A DNA stretch of 64,000 nt from Chaunax sp. Z400 (Eukaryota > Chordata > Actinopteri > Lophiiformes > Chaunacidae): assembly GCA_037577475.1 (NCBI GenBank), contig CM075194.1, forward strand, positions 7,429,992-7,493,991. The letters run 5' to 3'. The notes beneath the pieces were generated by a model that was given only the letters and a program-made list of their open reading frames with translations, did no database searches and had not been told where the DNA came from. The position numbers and the translations under genes were made by a program. This document shows, piece after piece, positions 43,540-56,527 of this stretch (the first letter of the stretch is position 1; the number at the start of each line of letters is the position of its first letter).

Positions 43540-43980
43540 ATGTGACTCCTATAAGCCCCATCTAGTGCTCATAATGCTTTTTGTGAGAAACCACCCCACC
43601 TGAATCTAAACCACCAATCAGAGCCAGGAGGAGTGTCTGACAGAGTCCAAAGCCTCCAAAGCCCCTCCCCTGCAGAGGATCCTGCTGTGCTTGACCAAGT
43701 GAGAGCAGAGGAGTGGGGGCTGCCCACAGCGTGTGCATGAGGGTGATTGACACTCCGTCAGACTCTCCTCTAGGCTCTGATTGGTGGTTTAGAGTCAAGC
43801 ATGGTGGATTCTTGCAAATGGTTTTAGGAGCACTAGCTGGGGACATAGGAGTCTGATTTTTTCAATTACTGTATAATCTGTCACATGTACTACTGTGAGG
43901 ATATATTGACAGTTTTAGAAAATATGACAAAGTTGTTGTTTTTTTTACAAATTACCTACTACAGCTTTAAATGACGGTCA
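43540..43980. repeat. MITE-like repeat with internal inverted arms, copy 1
   Basis: CCACCAATCAGAGCC near 43610 and GGCTCTGATTGGTGG near 43773 are inverted arms; the right side ends CAAATTACCTACTACAGC. Resembles common fish non-autonomous elements. Recurs near 54480 and 61915. Confidence 0.5.
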
Positions 43981-44606
43981 TCATACCAGACACTCTCTGC
44001 AAATCTGAGCTCTTAATTATTCAACCTTTTCTTCATCAGATAAGAAGATAAATCGATGTGAAGTAAGACTAAAATGTCAAGATGATTTTTTTATTGTCTA
44101 AAATGAGACTAAAATACAGTTTAGTTTTCTTTGTGTAAAATAAGACAAAAAATTCCCAGAATTTTAGTCAATTAAAATTTGACACAAGGAAATGTTGACA
44201 AAATATGATTAAAACTAATAAGGACATTTGACTCAGGACTAAGACCAAAACTAAATTATAAAAAATCTGACAAAATCAGTACTAGAATAAAGGCTTGTAT
44301 GCATATGGTGGAGAGTGGGGAAATGACCTCGTGCAAAGTGAAGTGGAATGTAAACATTGTGGTATTTCGATAAAAGAATTGTACTATAATTTGAGTAAAT
44401 TTCTTATTTATGATAAAGTCTGAAGTCTTATTCAGTCATGAGACAACATCCAAGGACTGTGGGCCTACAGCACGACCTCAAAGGGAGTCAAAATTCAGTT
44501 AAAACTGATGAAATAAATTCCCCAGAGGCAGATTTAGATCGAGGATGGCAGCAGTTGTTCAAAGCCTTAACATAAAGGAGAGTTTTTGAATTGACTTGAC
44601 AATGTG

Positions 44607-44700
44607 GCGACTGGCAGCACAGAAATACACACCACTGTCATTCAATGAAAGGTTGGAAACCGTGAGGTTTGAATATTTAGAGCCATGACCACTGAAGCTG
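44607..44700 (-). pseudogene. Ve relic 1: FR3 end of a TRBV exon
   Basis: SFSGHGSKYSNLTVSNLS then NDSGVYFCAASR, related to the V at 21254. The RSS is damaged: about 13 bp around the heptamer are missing compared with 21254. Its 5' side is fused to the tail of the LTR-like repeat at 44700. Confidence 0.75.
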
Positions 44701-44815
44701 GATTATTATGGATTATTGGACTGTGAGGTTATGTTTGGACTTTGTGTTAATTAAAACCCTGAACTGCAATCCGCCCCTTGTGTCGTCTGCATTTGAGTCC
44801 TGCTTTTGCTGAACT
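44701..44815 (+). repeat. LTR-like repeat, 3' fragment 1
   Basis: Begins TTATTATGGATTATTGGACT like the end of the 40130-40700 repeat, but continues further (CCCTTGTGTCGTCTGCATTT). It truncates Ve relic 1. Confidence 0.5.
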
Positions 44816-45052
44816 CTGACAATATCAGGTCTTAAGATATTAAGAGTCTCAAGTGCCTCATTACAGAAAGTCCTATCTTTTCTTTTCTTTGGATAGGAAT
44901 TACAGAAGCTACAGAGGAGTAGGTAATGAGTGATTTTCATATTTGGGTCAACAGTTTCTTTAAATGGGTGGCATCATAGAGCATTTCCTACCCTTTATAA
45001 ATCACTGGCTCAGTTTAAATGTCTAAGTGGGGATATGAAAAAATGACTTTAC

Positions 45053-45101
45053 CTGAAACCAGAATAGAGTTTAAAGTAATGAAAAGAAATAAAATTATCA
45101 T
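45053..45101 (-). pseudogene. Orphan TRBV leader exon 2
   Basis: Same MIILFLFITLNSILVS leader with intact donor and no V exon downstream; the next thing downstream is the LTR-like fragment. Confidence 0.6.
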
Positions 45102-45306
45102 TTTTTCCCCCTGGTTTTTTGTTGTTGTTGCTTTGCAAAATATGATCAAAATAAGATCATTAATTTGTTGTTGCAATGAATGAATGAATGAAGAGCATGT
45201 CTAAGCTTCTTTTTGCTTAAACCCATCCATTTGATTAGGTGGCTGGAGTCACTGTGCAAGATCAAGTGTGATGGGGAGGTTTTTGTACTGGGATCAGGGA
45301 CATGAA

Positions 45307-45591
45307 AACGGGCAACACAGAATGCACTGCTGTTCAAGCTTTCAATTATTAATGTGCAGGTATGGCCTTCATTTGCACTCTCATTCAGCCTCATGTTCAC
45401 TCCAGTCCCTGCATATCCAGTGTTTAATATCATGTATCTGATGAGCTGCAGGTGTCCGCCCTTCATTTGCTTGTACCAGAGGATTTGATCATAGTGTTTA
45501 ATACTGTGTGAACACTGTATTGTCGCTGTTTGTCCTGGTTTCTTATACATGTCAGCTTGAGTCTGGTAGACTTGATCACTGAGAGAGGAAC
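45307..45591 (-). pseudogene. TRBV gene Vb2, heptamer-less and without its own leader
   Basis: V exon like Vb1 (GHTCTLIIESLNSSAFC) with nonamer but no heptamer. Upstream the Vb intron is cut at about 45665 and joined inside a Va leader exon, so no complete leader with a splice donor remains. Confidence 0.8.
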
Positions 45592-46848
45592 CTGTTGAAA
45601 AGATATCAACAATAACACAAAAAAAAGTCTACAGTCTACAACCATGAGGGTGTGTCCACAGGAAATGAATGGTTAGGAATATGATGATCATGTTGTGTTC
45701 TCTATTAGGTCAATTATATTGAAGAATAAAAGATTTTGCTGCTATAGTACGAATCAATATGTTTTCTTTAGTGTATCAGCACTTATACTGATTATTGACT
45801 AGCCGTTCTTGAAGTAATGAAGTCATTTGGTGGGTGGTGTCATAGTGTATCCTCCTCCTCTAAATATCATGTCAGCTACCACTATATGCCACTGGCTCAG
45901 TATCACATTTTTCCATAAACGCTGGCTGGTGGCTCCTCATAGGACATCTGTATCTTGAATTATCAGAGGAAACATTTTTAGTCTTTTGCATCTATAGCGA
46001 CAATTTCATGTTATGTTAGAATGTCACTCAGTAGAGTGCATACCTCTGCCAAGGCTGAACAATTCTACACGTCTACTTAGCTTCCCCGACCTTCCCCTGC
46101 GCTTCATGGGGCGTCTGCTCCAAGAGTCCAATCCTACAGTCCTTGCAACTGCAATTGTATTATGTTTCGAGAGAGACATTCTTTGCCGTGTCTCCACTCA
46201 TATCTCCAGTAATATTAAAATGTTCTTTGAAAGACACCTAATTTTCGATGCTGCTGTAATGTATATGACATGGGTTTCAGTGCTTGGTCTCCAGGGTTTT
46301 TTTTTCTGTTAATTGTTCTGTACTTGCTAAGATTTAATATCTTAATTAGAAATGGATAAATGATCTTTTTTTAAAAGTTATTTAGTTTTTAAAAAATCTA
46401 GCCTACATATTTCCAGGCTTGAACGAACTTATTTGAATAGTTCTTGACAAGTAAATTTATCTTGCTGATTGGACAGGTAATTTCACTAGTATTAAGCTTT
46501 TCTCCTCAAATTCAGTGCTATTTCTTATGATTTAGCTACTCCTCTTCTTTTTTTTCTTCTTTTTTTGCAGTGTGCAGATAATCTGGACATTGTCTCCAGG
46601 TCTTCTTAGAAGAGTCATGTAGGCATGATGACCATCTGAAAGAACACAGAACACTGAGAAGCTCTGACTCTTCATCAACACCCTCCTATCAATTCTATAC
46701 CAGCCACACCTTGTGTTGTAATGCTGTGTGTGTTCAGCTGAAGAATATTTGTGCAGCTCCATCTCCACCTACTGGAAAACATAGTTTCTGAAACACTCAC
46801 CAAATTTATTGTCAGCCAGTCAGCTGTTCAGCTTATCACATCACTGTG

Positions 46849-46978
46849 TTTGCTGATTGCACAAAAATACACTCTGCTGTCTTCAAGCTGCAAGTCTTTC
46901 ACAGTAACAGCCCCGCTTTTTAGTTTATCTCTAATGGCAGAATATTTAGTTTAAGAGAACCCCCATAGTCTGGCTGTC

Positions 46979-46980
<2 letters not shown>
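46849..46980 (-). pseudogene. Vd relic 4
   Basis: Truncated V end with heptamer CACAGTG at 46848-46842 and a CT run upstream. Confidence 0.8.

Positions 46981-46981
<1 letters not shown>

Positions 46982-47052
<71 letters not shown>
46982..47052. repeat. (CT)n microsatellite
   Basis: CT run at the break of Vd relic 4. Confidence 0.95.
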
Positions 47053-47056
<4 letters not shown>

Positions 47057-47404
47057 GTCTGTTAATTATTATAAAATCTATAAACCTACACATCTACTAC
47101 ACTGTCACACAGTTCTTTGACCTTGAAGCCACATAGATGAGAATACAAATCTGATGAGAATTTGAGTCATAGCGATTCCTCTCAAAACGAGGTGCAGCTG
47201 CTTTTCAGACTGGGAGTGGGGCGTTAAAGGCATCGCTCCATATGAAGGACCTCCCATAATGATCTCTGATCTTAATAAAATAAAAAAAACATCTTTGGTT
47301 AGAGTGGTTTATTCCAGGTGCAGTGTTCTGTGATCTGTGATAGATGAATTAAAAGATGTGTGAGGAGGTTTTTATACTGAGGAGCAGTGAAATGTAACAC
47401 TGTG

Positions 47405-47905
47405 TAAACTAGCAGCACAGAAGTACATTGCATTGCTGTTCAGTACTTCAATTATTAATGTGCAGATCTGATCTTTACTTGCACTTCCTTTTAGCTTTTC
47501 TTTCTTTCCACTCTCTAGTTGTCCACTTTCTCCGACCATGTATCCCAGGAGCTCTAGCTCTCTGTTTGACTGCTTGTACCAGAGGATTCGGTTATAGTTC
47601 TGAATACTATGTGAACACTTGATTTCGGCTGTTTCTCCCAGTTTGCGGTACATTTCAGCTGGAGTCTGGTGGACTTGGTCACTGAGAGAGGAACCTGAGA
47701 CAAAACACAGCATGACCATAAACACTACTTCAAACATTAAATAGTCCAGTGGTACAAAACTAGAACAGCAGGAGTGTAGAAGACGCAAACAAAAAACTGA
47801 TTGTTAAAAACTTGAGGAAGAAACTTGTGAATGTAAAGTAATTTGAATGACGTTACCTGAAACCAGCATTGTGTTGAAATGAATGGTTAGGAATATGATG
47901 ATCAT
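47405..47905 (-). CDS. TRBV: TRBV gene Va4
   Basis: Leader 47905-47857, V exon 47694-47405. CDR1 region SIQNYNRILWYKQ; CDR2 region YMVGESGQLESGKKEK, shared with Va2, so CDR1 and CDR2 do not track together. RSS heptamer CACAGTG at 47404-47398. Intact. Confidence 0.93.
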
Positions 47906-49058
47906 GTTGTGTTCTCTATTAGGTCAATTATATTGAAGAATAAAAGATTTTGCTGCTATAGTACGAATCAATATGTTTTCTTTAGTGTATCAGCACTTAT
48001 ACTGATTATTGACTAGCCGTTCTTGAAGTAATGAAGTCATTTGGTGGGTGGTGTCATAGTGTATCCTCCTCCTCTAAATATCATGTCAGCTACCACTATA
48101 TGCCACTGGCTCAGTATCACATTTTTCCATAAGCGCTGGCTGGTGGCTCCTCATAGGACATCTGTATCTTGAATTATCAGAGAAAACATTTTTAGTCTTT
48201 TGCATCTATAGCGACAATTTCATGTTATGTTAGAATGTCACTCAGTAGAGTGCATACCTCTGCCAAGGCTGAACAATTCTACACGTCTACTTAGCTTCCC
48301 CGACCTTCCCCTGCGCTTCATGGGGCGTCTGCTCCAAGAGTCCAATCCTACAGTCCTTGCAACTGCAATTGTATTATGTTTCGAGAGAGACATTCTTTGC
48401 CGTGTCTCCACTCATATCTCCAGTAATATTAAAATGTTCTTTGAAAGACACCTAATTTTCGATGCTGCTGTAATGTACATGACATGGGTTTCAGTGCTTG
48501 GTCTCCAGGTTTTTTTTCTGTTAATTGTTCTGTACTTGCCAAGATTTAATATCTTAATTAGAAATGGATAAATGATGTTGTTTTAAAAGTTATTTAGTTT
48601 TTAAAAAATCTAGCCTACATATTTCCAGGCTTGAACCAACTTATTTGAATAGTTCTTGACAAGTAAATTTATCTTGCTGCTTGGACAGGTAATTTCACTA
48701 GTATTAGGCCTTTCTCCTCAAATTCAGTGCTATTTCTTATGATTTAGCTACTCTTCTTCTTTTTTCTTCTTTTTTTGCAGTGTGCAGATGATCTGGACAT
48801 TGTCTCCAGGTCTTCTTAGAAGAGTCATGTAGGCATGATGACCATCTGAAAGAACACAGAACACTGAGAAGCTCTGACTCTCCATCAACACCCTCCTATC
48901 AATTCTATACCAGCTACACCTTGTGTTGTAATGCTGTGTGTGTTCATCTGAAGAAGATTTGTGCAGCTCCATCTCCATCTACTGGAAAACATAGTTTCTG
49001 AAACACTCACCAAATTTATTGACAGCCAGTCAGCTGTTCAGCTTATCACATCACTGTG

Positions 49059-49302
<244 letters not shown>

Positions 49303-49652
49303 AGTCTGTTAATTATTATAAAATCTATAAACCTACACATCTACTACACTGTCACACAGTTCTTTGACCTTGAAGCCACATAGATGAGAATACAAATCTG
49401 ATGAGAATTTGAGTCATAGCGATTCCTCTCAAAACGAGGTGCAGCTGCTTTTCAGACTGGGAGTGGGGCGTTAAAGGCATCGCTCCATATGAAGGACCTC
49501 CCATAATGATCTCTGATCTTAATAAAATTTATAAAAACATGTTTGGTTAGAGTGGTTTATTCCAGGTGCAGTGTTCTGTGATCTGTGATAGATGAATTAA
49601 AAGATGTGTGAGGAGGTTTTTATACTGAGGAGCAGTGAAATGTAACACTGTG

Positions 49653-50153
49653 TAAACTAGCAGCACAGAAGTACATTGCATTGCTGTTCAGTTCTTCAAT
49701 TATTAATGTGCAGATCTGATCTTGATTTGCACTTCCTTCTAGCTTCACTTTCTGTCCACTCTCTAGTTTTCCACTTTCTCCGACCATGTATCCCAGGAGC
49801 TCTAGCTCTCTGTTTGACTGCTTGTACCAGAGGATTGTGTTATAAGTCTGAATACTATGTGAACACTTGATTTCGGCTGTTTCTCCCAGTTTGCGGTACA
49901 TTTCAGCTGGAGTCTGGTGGACTTGGTCACTGAGAGAGGAACCTGAGACAAAACACAGCATGACCATAAACACTACTTCAAACATTAAATAGTCCAGTGG
50001 TACAAAACTAGAACAGCAGGAGTGTAGAAGACGCAAACAAAAAACTGATTGTTAAAAACTTGAGGAAGAAACTTGTGAATGTAAAGTAATTTGAATGACG
50101 TTACCTGAAACCAGCATTGTGTTGAAATGAATGGTTAGGAATATGATGATCAT
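49653..50153 (-). CDS. TRBV: TRBV gene Va5
   Basis: Leader 50153-50105, V exon 49942-49653. CDR1 region SIQTYNTILWYKQ; CDR2 region YMVGESGKLESGQKVK; FR3 has LEGSANQDQICT. RSS heptamer CACAGTG at 49652-49646. Intact. Confidence 0.93.
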
Positions 50154-51052
50154 GTTGTGTTCTCTATTAGGTCAATTATATTGAAGAATAAAAGATTTTG
50201 CTGCTATATTACGAATCAATATGTTTTCTTTAGTGTATCAGCTCTTATACTGATTATTGACTAGCCGTTCTTGAAGTAATGAAGTCATTTGGTGGGTGGT
50301 GTCATAGTGTATCCTCCTCCTCTAAATATCATGTCAGCTACCACTATATGCCACTGGCTCAGTATCACAGTTTTCCATAAGCGCTGGCTGGTGGCTCCTC
50401 ATAGGACATCTGTATCTTGAATTATCAGAGAAAACATTTTTAGTCTTTTGCATCTATAGCGACAATTTCATGTTATGTTAGAATGTCACTCAGTAGAGTG
50501 CATACCTCTGCCAAGGCTGAACAATTCTACACGTCTACTTAGCTTCCCCGACCTTCCCCTGCGCTTCATGGGGCGTCTGCTCCAAGAGTCCAATCCTACA
50601 GTCCTTGCAACTGCAATTATATTGCAAGCATTTTGGTGAAAAGACACCTCAATCCTACAATATGTGTACTGGTCAAAACTTCCATCTGGAAGCTTTTTTA
50701 AGCAAAACTTGCCATTCAGCACACTGGGGGATGTTTCCTCAGTCATTGTCTTATCTGTCTCTTATGCGCCCCACTGAAAATTCGCAACTTAGCAATTTGA
50801 TTAATTTCTGTACAAAAAAAATTAGTGTGTTAAAGTTTCTATAATAATTTTAAAGTTTCTATAATAAAGTTACTATAATAATAATAATAGTATAATATAA
50901 TATTAATATATTTTATATTATAGAATATTATATATTCTAATAATAATTGCGTGTTACCCTTGATAGCCCTTACACACAGCCTCCTTGGCTGAGGTAATAA
51001 TTCTGGACACATTACTGTTAAAAAGAAGAATATATCTGTCATGTATCTCATT

Positions 51053-51620
51053 CTAGTTTTTTGGTTCCTCTTATTTTGTAAGGTTCATTTCATGAATTAG
51101 TGCCACTGTTTCCTGTTTTATTTTGTAGCCTTATTCCGTGTCATGGGCTATTGCTTTGCATTTCCTGTGTTTTCTTAGGATCTGTTTTACCCCTTTGGTT
51201 CCTGTCTGTGTTTTAGTCTTCTGTATTTAGTTCCAGTTTGCTCCCTTTCCCTTTGCTCATGTGTTCTCTGTCTATTAGTTTATTGCTGCATCCTCCTTGT
51301 TTCTTCCCCTTTAATATATTTTCCCTCCAGTGTGTGATTGTCTGATTGTCTCTACCTGTTATTGATTGTCTCCTCCTCCCTGTGTCACCTCCTTACCCTA
51401 GTGTATTTAGTCAGTGTGATTCCCTCTGTGAGCTGCCAGTTCCAGCCTTTCCCTAGTGCTTCCAGTGTTTTCTCCCTGTGTTTATCAGTAAGTTTTTGTT
51501 CTGTTGGATTTTTGTTATTTCCTATTTTCCTGCCTTTTGCCTTTGTTTATTGGATTATGGATTATTGGACTGTGAGGTTATGTTTGGACTTTGTGTTAAT
51601 TAAAACCCTGAACCGCAATC
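51053..51620 (+). repeat. LTR-like interspersed repeat, copy 2
   Basis: Paralogue of 40130-40700 with only scattered base differences. Confidence 0.45.
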
Positions 51621-51746
51621 CGCCCCTTGTCTGTATTTGGGTCAACAGTTTCTTTAAATGGGTGGCGTCATAGAGCATTTCCTACCCTTTATAAATCACT
51701 GGCTCAGTTTAAATGTCTAAGTGAGGATATAAAAAAATGACTTTAC

Positions 51747-51795
51747 CTGAAACCAGAATAGAGTTTAAAGTAATGAAAAGAAATAAAATTATCAT
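51747..51795 (-). pseudogene. Orphan TRBV leader exon 3
   Basis: Leader with donor and no following V exon, the counterpart of 40809-40857. Confidence 0.65.
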
Positions 51796-52001
51796 TTTTT
51801 TCCCCCTGGTTTTTTGTTGTTGTTGCTTTGCAAAATATGATCAAAATAAGATCATTAATTTGTTGTTGCAATGAATGAATGAATGAAGAGCATGTCTAAG
51901 CTTCTTTTTGCTTAAACCCTTCCATTTGATGAGGTGGCTGGAGTCACTGTTCAAGATCAAGTGTGATGGGGAGGTTTTTGTACTGGGATCAGGGACATGA
52001 A

Positions 52002-52427
52002 AACGGGCAACACAGAATGCACTGCTGTTCAAGCCTTCAATTGTTAATGTGCAGGTATGGCCTTCATTTGCACTCTCATTCAGCCTCATGTTCACTCCAG
52101 TCCCTGCATATCCAGTGTTTAATATCATGTATCTGATGAGCTGCAGGTGTCCGCCCTTCATTTGCTTGTACCAGAGGATTTGATCATAGTGTTTAATACT
52201 GTGTGAACACTGTATTGTCGCTGTTTGTCCTGGTTTCTTATACATGTCAGCTTGAGTCTGGTAGACTTGATCACTGAGAGAGGAACCTGTTGAAAAGATA
52301 TCAACAATAACACAAAAAAAGTCTACAGTCTACAACCATGAGGGTGTGTCCACAGGAAATAGTTTATAAAATGTTTGTTACCTGAAACAAGTACGGCATT
52401 GACGACTATGCAGAAGACAATGATCAT
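52002..52427 (-). pseudogene. TRBV gene Vb3, lacking an RSS heptamer
   Basis: Leader 52427-52382 (MIIVFCIVVNAVLVS) complete; V exon 52286 to about 52002, open. Same missing heptamer and intact nonamer as Vb1. Confidence 0.8.
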
Positions 52428-53586
52428 CTTGTTGTGTTTTTTGACTGAATTTAAGAACATCCTACTCATTGGTACAGTTTTGTGCAGTTCTTTTTTTAAC
52501 TTTGACACCTTTGCTGCTTAGCTGGGTGGTGTCATGATGCAGCGAACTGCCACAACACACCACAGACATCCTGTATTGCCCCCTTATGAAGGGAGGCAAA
52601 ATAACAAAGACCTGAAACCCAAACCAAAGTAAGCAGCCAAGTGTTTGTCTCAGGAGTCATAATAATGCAGTTTGACTTTAATAGAGCGAGCAGTGCGTTT
52701 TCAGTCATGTTTGTTTTTTTGAGGGTGCTACTTTTGTCCTGAAACCTAGAGGCCCAGTTTGTAGGGGTTTAGGAGCAGAAATGAATATAACATTCATAAC
52801 TACAGGGACACTCAGTAGAGCGCGTACCTCCGCCAAGGCACCAGTTCTCCAGTTATTCTCTAAGAGACAAATTACATTAAAAACCTGAGAGTGCAATTCT
52901 GTTCTCTGTCTCAATAAATAACTAATCCATGAGAAAATATCAGAATTTTTCTGAAATAAAGAAAAGTCTTCTTTAACTTTAGGTTTGAATGGTTTAATGA
53001 TAATTGATACTTTATTTTTCAATAAACTGATGGACATGTTTTAAAAAGCTAATTTTGCAATTTAAAAAAAAGTGGAAAAAATGCCAGATTCACACCAAAA
53101 TTTATGCCAAGATGAGACAATTCAATATTTTTTTCTGTTTATTGTTCTGAATCCAGTTCTGTAACATTGTAAAACACTATTATTGTATACATTATGATAA
53201 ATTATGGTTCTGTTAGACCCATTCTAAATCAGTATCATTATAGCTATAATGATGGTGTTTTCACTTCTCTAGGCCTTTAAGATATGGTGCATTGATTCTG
53301 CTGGCGTGATCTACTGTATGTCATGAATTTGCACATGGTTATAGTCCATAAGAGGTTCTCTATGTATGTTTTTGTTGTTGTTGTTGTTGTTCATAACAAA
53401 ATTAACTTAAGAGACCATGAGTCTGATATGGGAGGTGATGTTACCACAGAGATATGAAGAGTTACAGGTGGCTGCATTATGTGATGTTCTGTGATTGTAT
53501 TGGAGGTCCCCCTACTGTGGAGCTGATAAATTCAGTTGGTAACTGGGGTTTTTTGTTCAGCTCTCACGTGTGTCTGTATCACTGTG

Positions 53587-54101
53587 CTCACTCACAGCAC
53601 AGAAGTACAAGCCTTTGTCTTCTGACACCACATTCTTCACTGTGAAAGTCCCGCTGTTAGCGTCCGATTTGGTGGTTGAGAATTTGTCATTCCCAAAGTC
53701 TGGTTGAAAGTCAGGTTCGGAGTTTGCAACAATGTATAAGATTTGTTTCATTGTTTGTCCTGGTAGCTGTCTGAACCAGTACATCTGGTAATAGTTACCA
53801 CCCTTTGTTTGGCTGCAGTGTATGGTGGCGTCTTCACCCTCGTCCTTCCACAGTATGGGGGGCTGGTTGACATCACTCCCTTCAATAAGACCTGTGTGTA
53901 TCATAATAAATGTTTTCACTCTGACAACACTTCCAACAGAGAAAATAAATAAGAATAAGAATAATAAATGAGAGCAAAAACATGAAACACTAATTTGAAG
54001 TAAACCTCCAGTGATAAAACTTGATTTTATTGTAAATTACCTGTGGTCCACAGCAAAATGACTGATAGTATGAGGAGGTCTAGTTTGAAGATAATGTCCA
54101 T
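53587..54101 (-). CDS. TRBV: TRBV gene Vc2
   Basis: Leader 54101-54041, V exon 53891-53587. The protein is identical to Vc1 on reading. RSS heptamer CACAGTG (53586-53580) and the good nonamer are kept. Functional in appearance. Confidence 0.94.
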
Positions 54102-54479
54102 GTTCTGAAGACAAAAACAGTGAATCTATTCTCTTAAATAGTTACAGAGAAATGACGTATCGCAGACGTGTGTTAATGCATTTAGACCATGAGCCTAGGT
54201 GTAAGTGGGAGTATAAGTAATACCGTGTCTCCCCCTGCAGTTCATCACTGTTAATTGTTTAGTTTCTTATTAAGTAATTCAATGCAATTCACTGATGATT
54301 ATCAATTTTCATTAGCACATGTATCAAATAAAGACATATTAATCATGAAAAAAATAGTTTCAAAGAATAGAGTATGGTAAGTACTAATGGTTATAAGTGT
54401 ACTCAAAGTTTTGATTTTCACAGTATTGAGTGTGTACTGTAAGCGTGACGTACAAGTAGGTGGAAATCACTGCGATTCC

Positions 54480-54900
54480 GTGTGACTCCTATAAGCCCCA
54501 TTTAGTGCTCATAATGCTTTTTGTGAGAAACCACCCCACCTGAATCTAAACCACCAATCAGAGCCAGGAGGAGTGTCTGACAGAGTCCAAAGCCTCCAAA
54601 GCCCCTCCCCTGCAGAGGATCCTGCTGTGCTTGACCAAGTTAGAGCAGAAGAGTGGGGGCTGCCCACAGCGTGTGCATGAGGGTGATTGACACTCCGTCA
54701 GACTCTCCTCTAGGCTCTGATTGGTGGTTTAGAGTGAAGCATGGTGGATTCTTGCAAATGGTATTAGGAGCACTAGCTGGGGACATAGGAGTCTGATTTG
54801 TTCAATTACTGTATAATCTGTCACATGTACTACTGTGAGGATATATTGACAGTTTTAGAAAATATGACAGTTTTTTTTTTTTTTACAAATTACCTACTAC
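54480..54900. repeat. MITE-like repeat, copy 2
   Basis: Paralogue of 43540-43980 with the same inverted arms. Confidence 0.5.
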
Positions 54901-55542
54901 AGCTTTAAATGACGGTCATCATACCAGACACTCTCTGCAAATCTGAGCTCTTAATTATTCAACCTTTTCTTCATCAGATAAGAAGATAAATCGATGTGAA
55001 GTAAGACTAAAATGTCAAGATGATTTTTTATTGTCTAAAATGAGACTAAAATACAGTTTAGTTTTCTTTGTGTAAAATAAGACAAAAAATTCCCAGAATT
55101 TTAGTCAATTAAAATTTGACACAAGGAAATGTTGACAAAATATGATTAAAACTAATAAGGACATTTGACTCAGGACTAAGACCAAAAATAATTATAAAAA
55201 ATCTGACAAAATCAGTACTAGAATAAAGGCTTGTATGCATATGGTGGAGAGTGGGGAAATGACCTCGTGCAAAGTGAAGTGGAATGTAAACATTGTGGTA
55301 TTTCGATAAAAGAATTGTACTATAATTTGAGTAAATTTCTTATTTATGATAAAGTCTGAAGTCTTATTCAGTCATGAGACAACATCCAAGGACTGTGGGC
55401 CTACAGCACGACCTCAAAGGGAGTCAAAATTCAGTTAAAACTGATGAAATAAATTCCCCAGAGGCAGATTTAGATCGAGGATGGCAGCAGTTGTTCAAAG
55501 CCTTAACATAAAGGAGAGTTTTTGAATTGACTTGACAATGTG

Positions 55543-55637
55543 GCGACTGGCAGCACAGAAATACACACCACTGTCATTCAATGAAAGGTTAGAAACCGTG
55601 AGGTTTGAATATTTAGAGCCATGACCACTGAAGCTGG
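55543..55637 (-). pseudogene. Ve relic 2
   Basis: FR3 fragment ending GVYFCAASR, fused 5' to an LTR-like fragment (55638-55752), as at 44607. Confidence 0.75.
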
Positions 55638-55752
55638 ATGATTATGGATTATTGGACTGTGAGGTTATGTTTGGACTTTGTGTTAATTAAAACCCTGAAC
55701 CGCAATCCGCCCCTTGTGTCGTCTGCATTTGAGTCCTGCTTTTGCTGAACTC
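55638..55752 (+). repeat. LTR-like repeat, 3' fragment 2
   Basis: Counterpart of 44701-44815, truncating Ve relic 2. Confidence 0.45.
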
Positions 55753-55988
55753 TGACAATATCAGGTCTTAAGATATTAAGAGTCTCAAGTGCCTCATTAC
55801 AGAAAGTCCTATCTTTTCTTTTCTTTGGATAGGAATTACAGAAGCTACAGAGGAGTAGGTAATGAGTGATTTTCATATTTGGGTCAACAGTTTCTTTAAA
55901 TGGGTGGCGTCATAGAGCATTCCCTTCCCTTTATAAATCACTGGCTCAGTTTAAATGTCTAAGTGGGGATATGAAAAAATGACTTTAC

Positions 55989-56037
55989 CTGAAACCAGAA
56001 TAGAGTTTAAAGTAATGAAAAGAAATAAAATTATCAT
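55989..56037 (-). pseudogene. Orphan TRBV leader exon 4
   Basis: Counterpart of 45053-45101; donor intact, no V exon. Confidence 0.6.
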
Positions 56038-56242
56038 TTTTTCCCCCTGGTTTTTTGTTGTTGTTGCTTTGCAAAATATGATCAAAATAAGATCATTAAT
56101 TTGTTGTTGCAATGAATGAATGAACGAAGAGCATGTCTAAGCTTCTTTTTGCTTAAACCCATCCATTTGATGAGGTGGCTGGAGTCACTGTGCAAGATCA
56201 AGTGTGATGGGGAGGTTTTTGTACTGGGATCAGGGACATGAA

Positions 56243-56527
56243 AACGGGCAACACAGAATGCACTGCTGTTCAAGCTTTCAATTATTAATGTGCAGGTATG
56301 GCTTTCATTTGCACTCCCATTCAGCCTCATGTTCACTCCAGTCCCTGCATATCCAGTGTTTAATATCATGTATCTGATGAGCTGCAGGTGTCCGCCCTTC
56401 ATTTGCTTGTACCAGAGGATTTGATCGTAGTGTTTAATACTGTGTGAACACTGTATTGTCGCTGTTTGTCCTGGTTTCTTATACATGTCAGCATGAGTCT
56501 GGTAGACTTGATCACTGAGAGAGGAAC
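56243..56527 (-). pseudogene. TRBV gene Vb4, heptamer-less and without its own leader
   Basis: V exon with LNGSANESHTCTLIIE in FR3. No heptamer. The intron is joined at about 56597 into a Va leader fragment without donor, exactly as in Vb2, so the fused junction was itself duplicated. Confidence 0.8.

Larger units (their letters stand above)
39690..45665 (-). repeat. Vb/Vc duplication block, copy 1
   Basis: Contains an LTR-like repeat, an orphan leader, Vb1, Vc1, Ve relic 1, a second orphan leader and Vb2. Matches 50620-56595 almost base for base, and 59305-64000 apart from a deletion. Confidence 0.9.
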
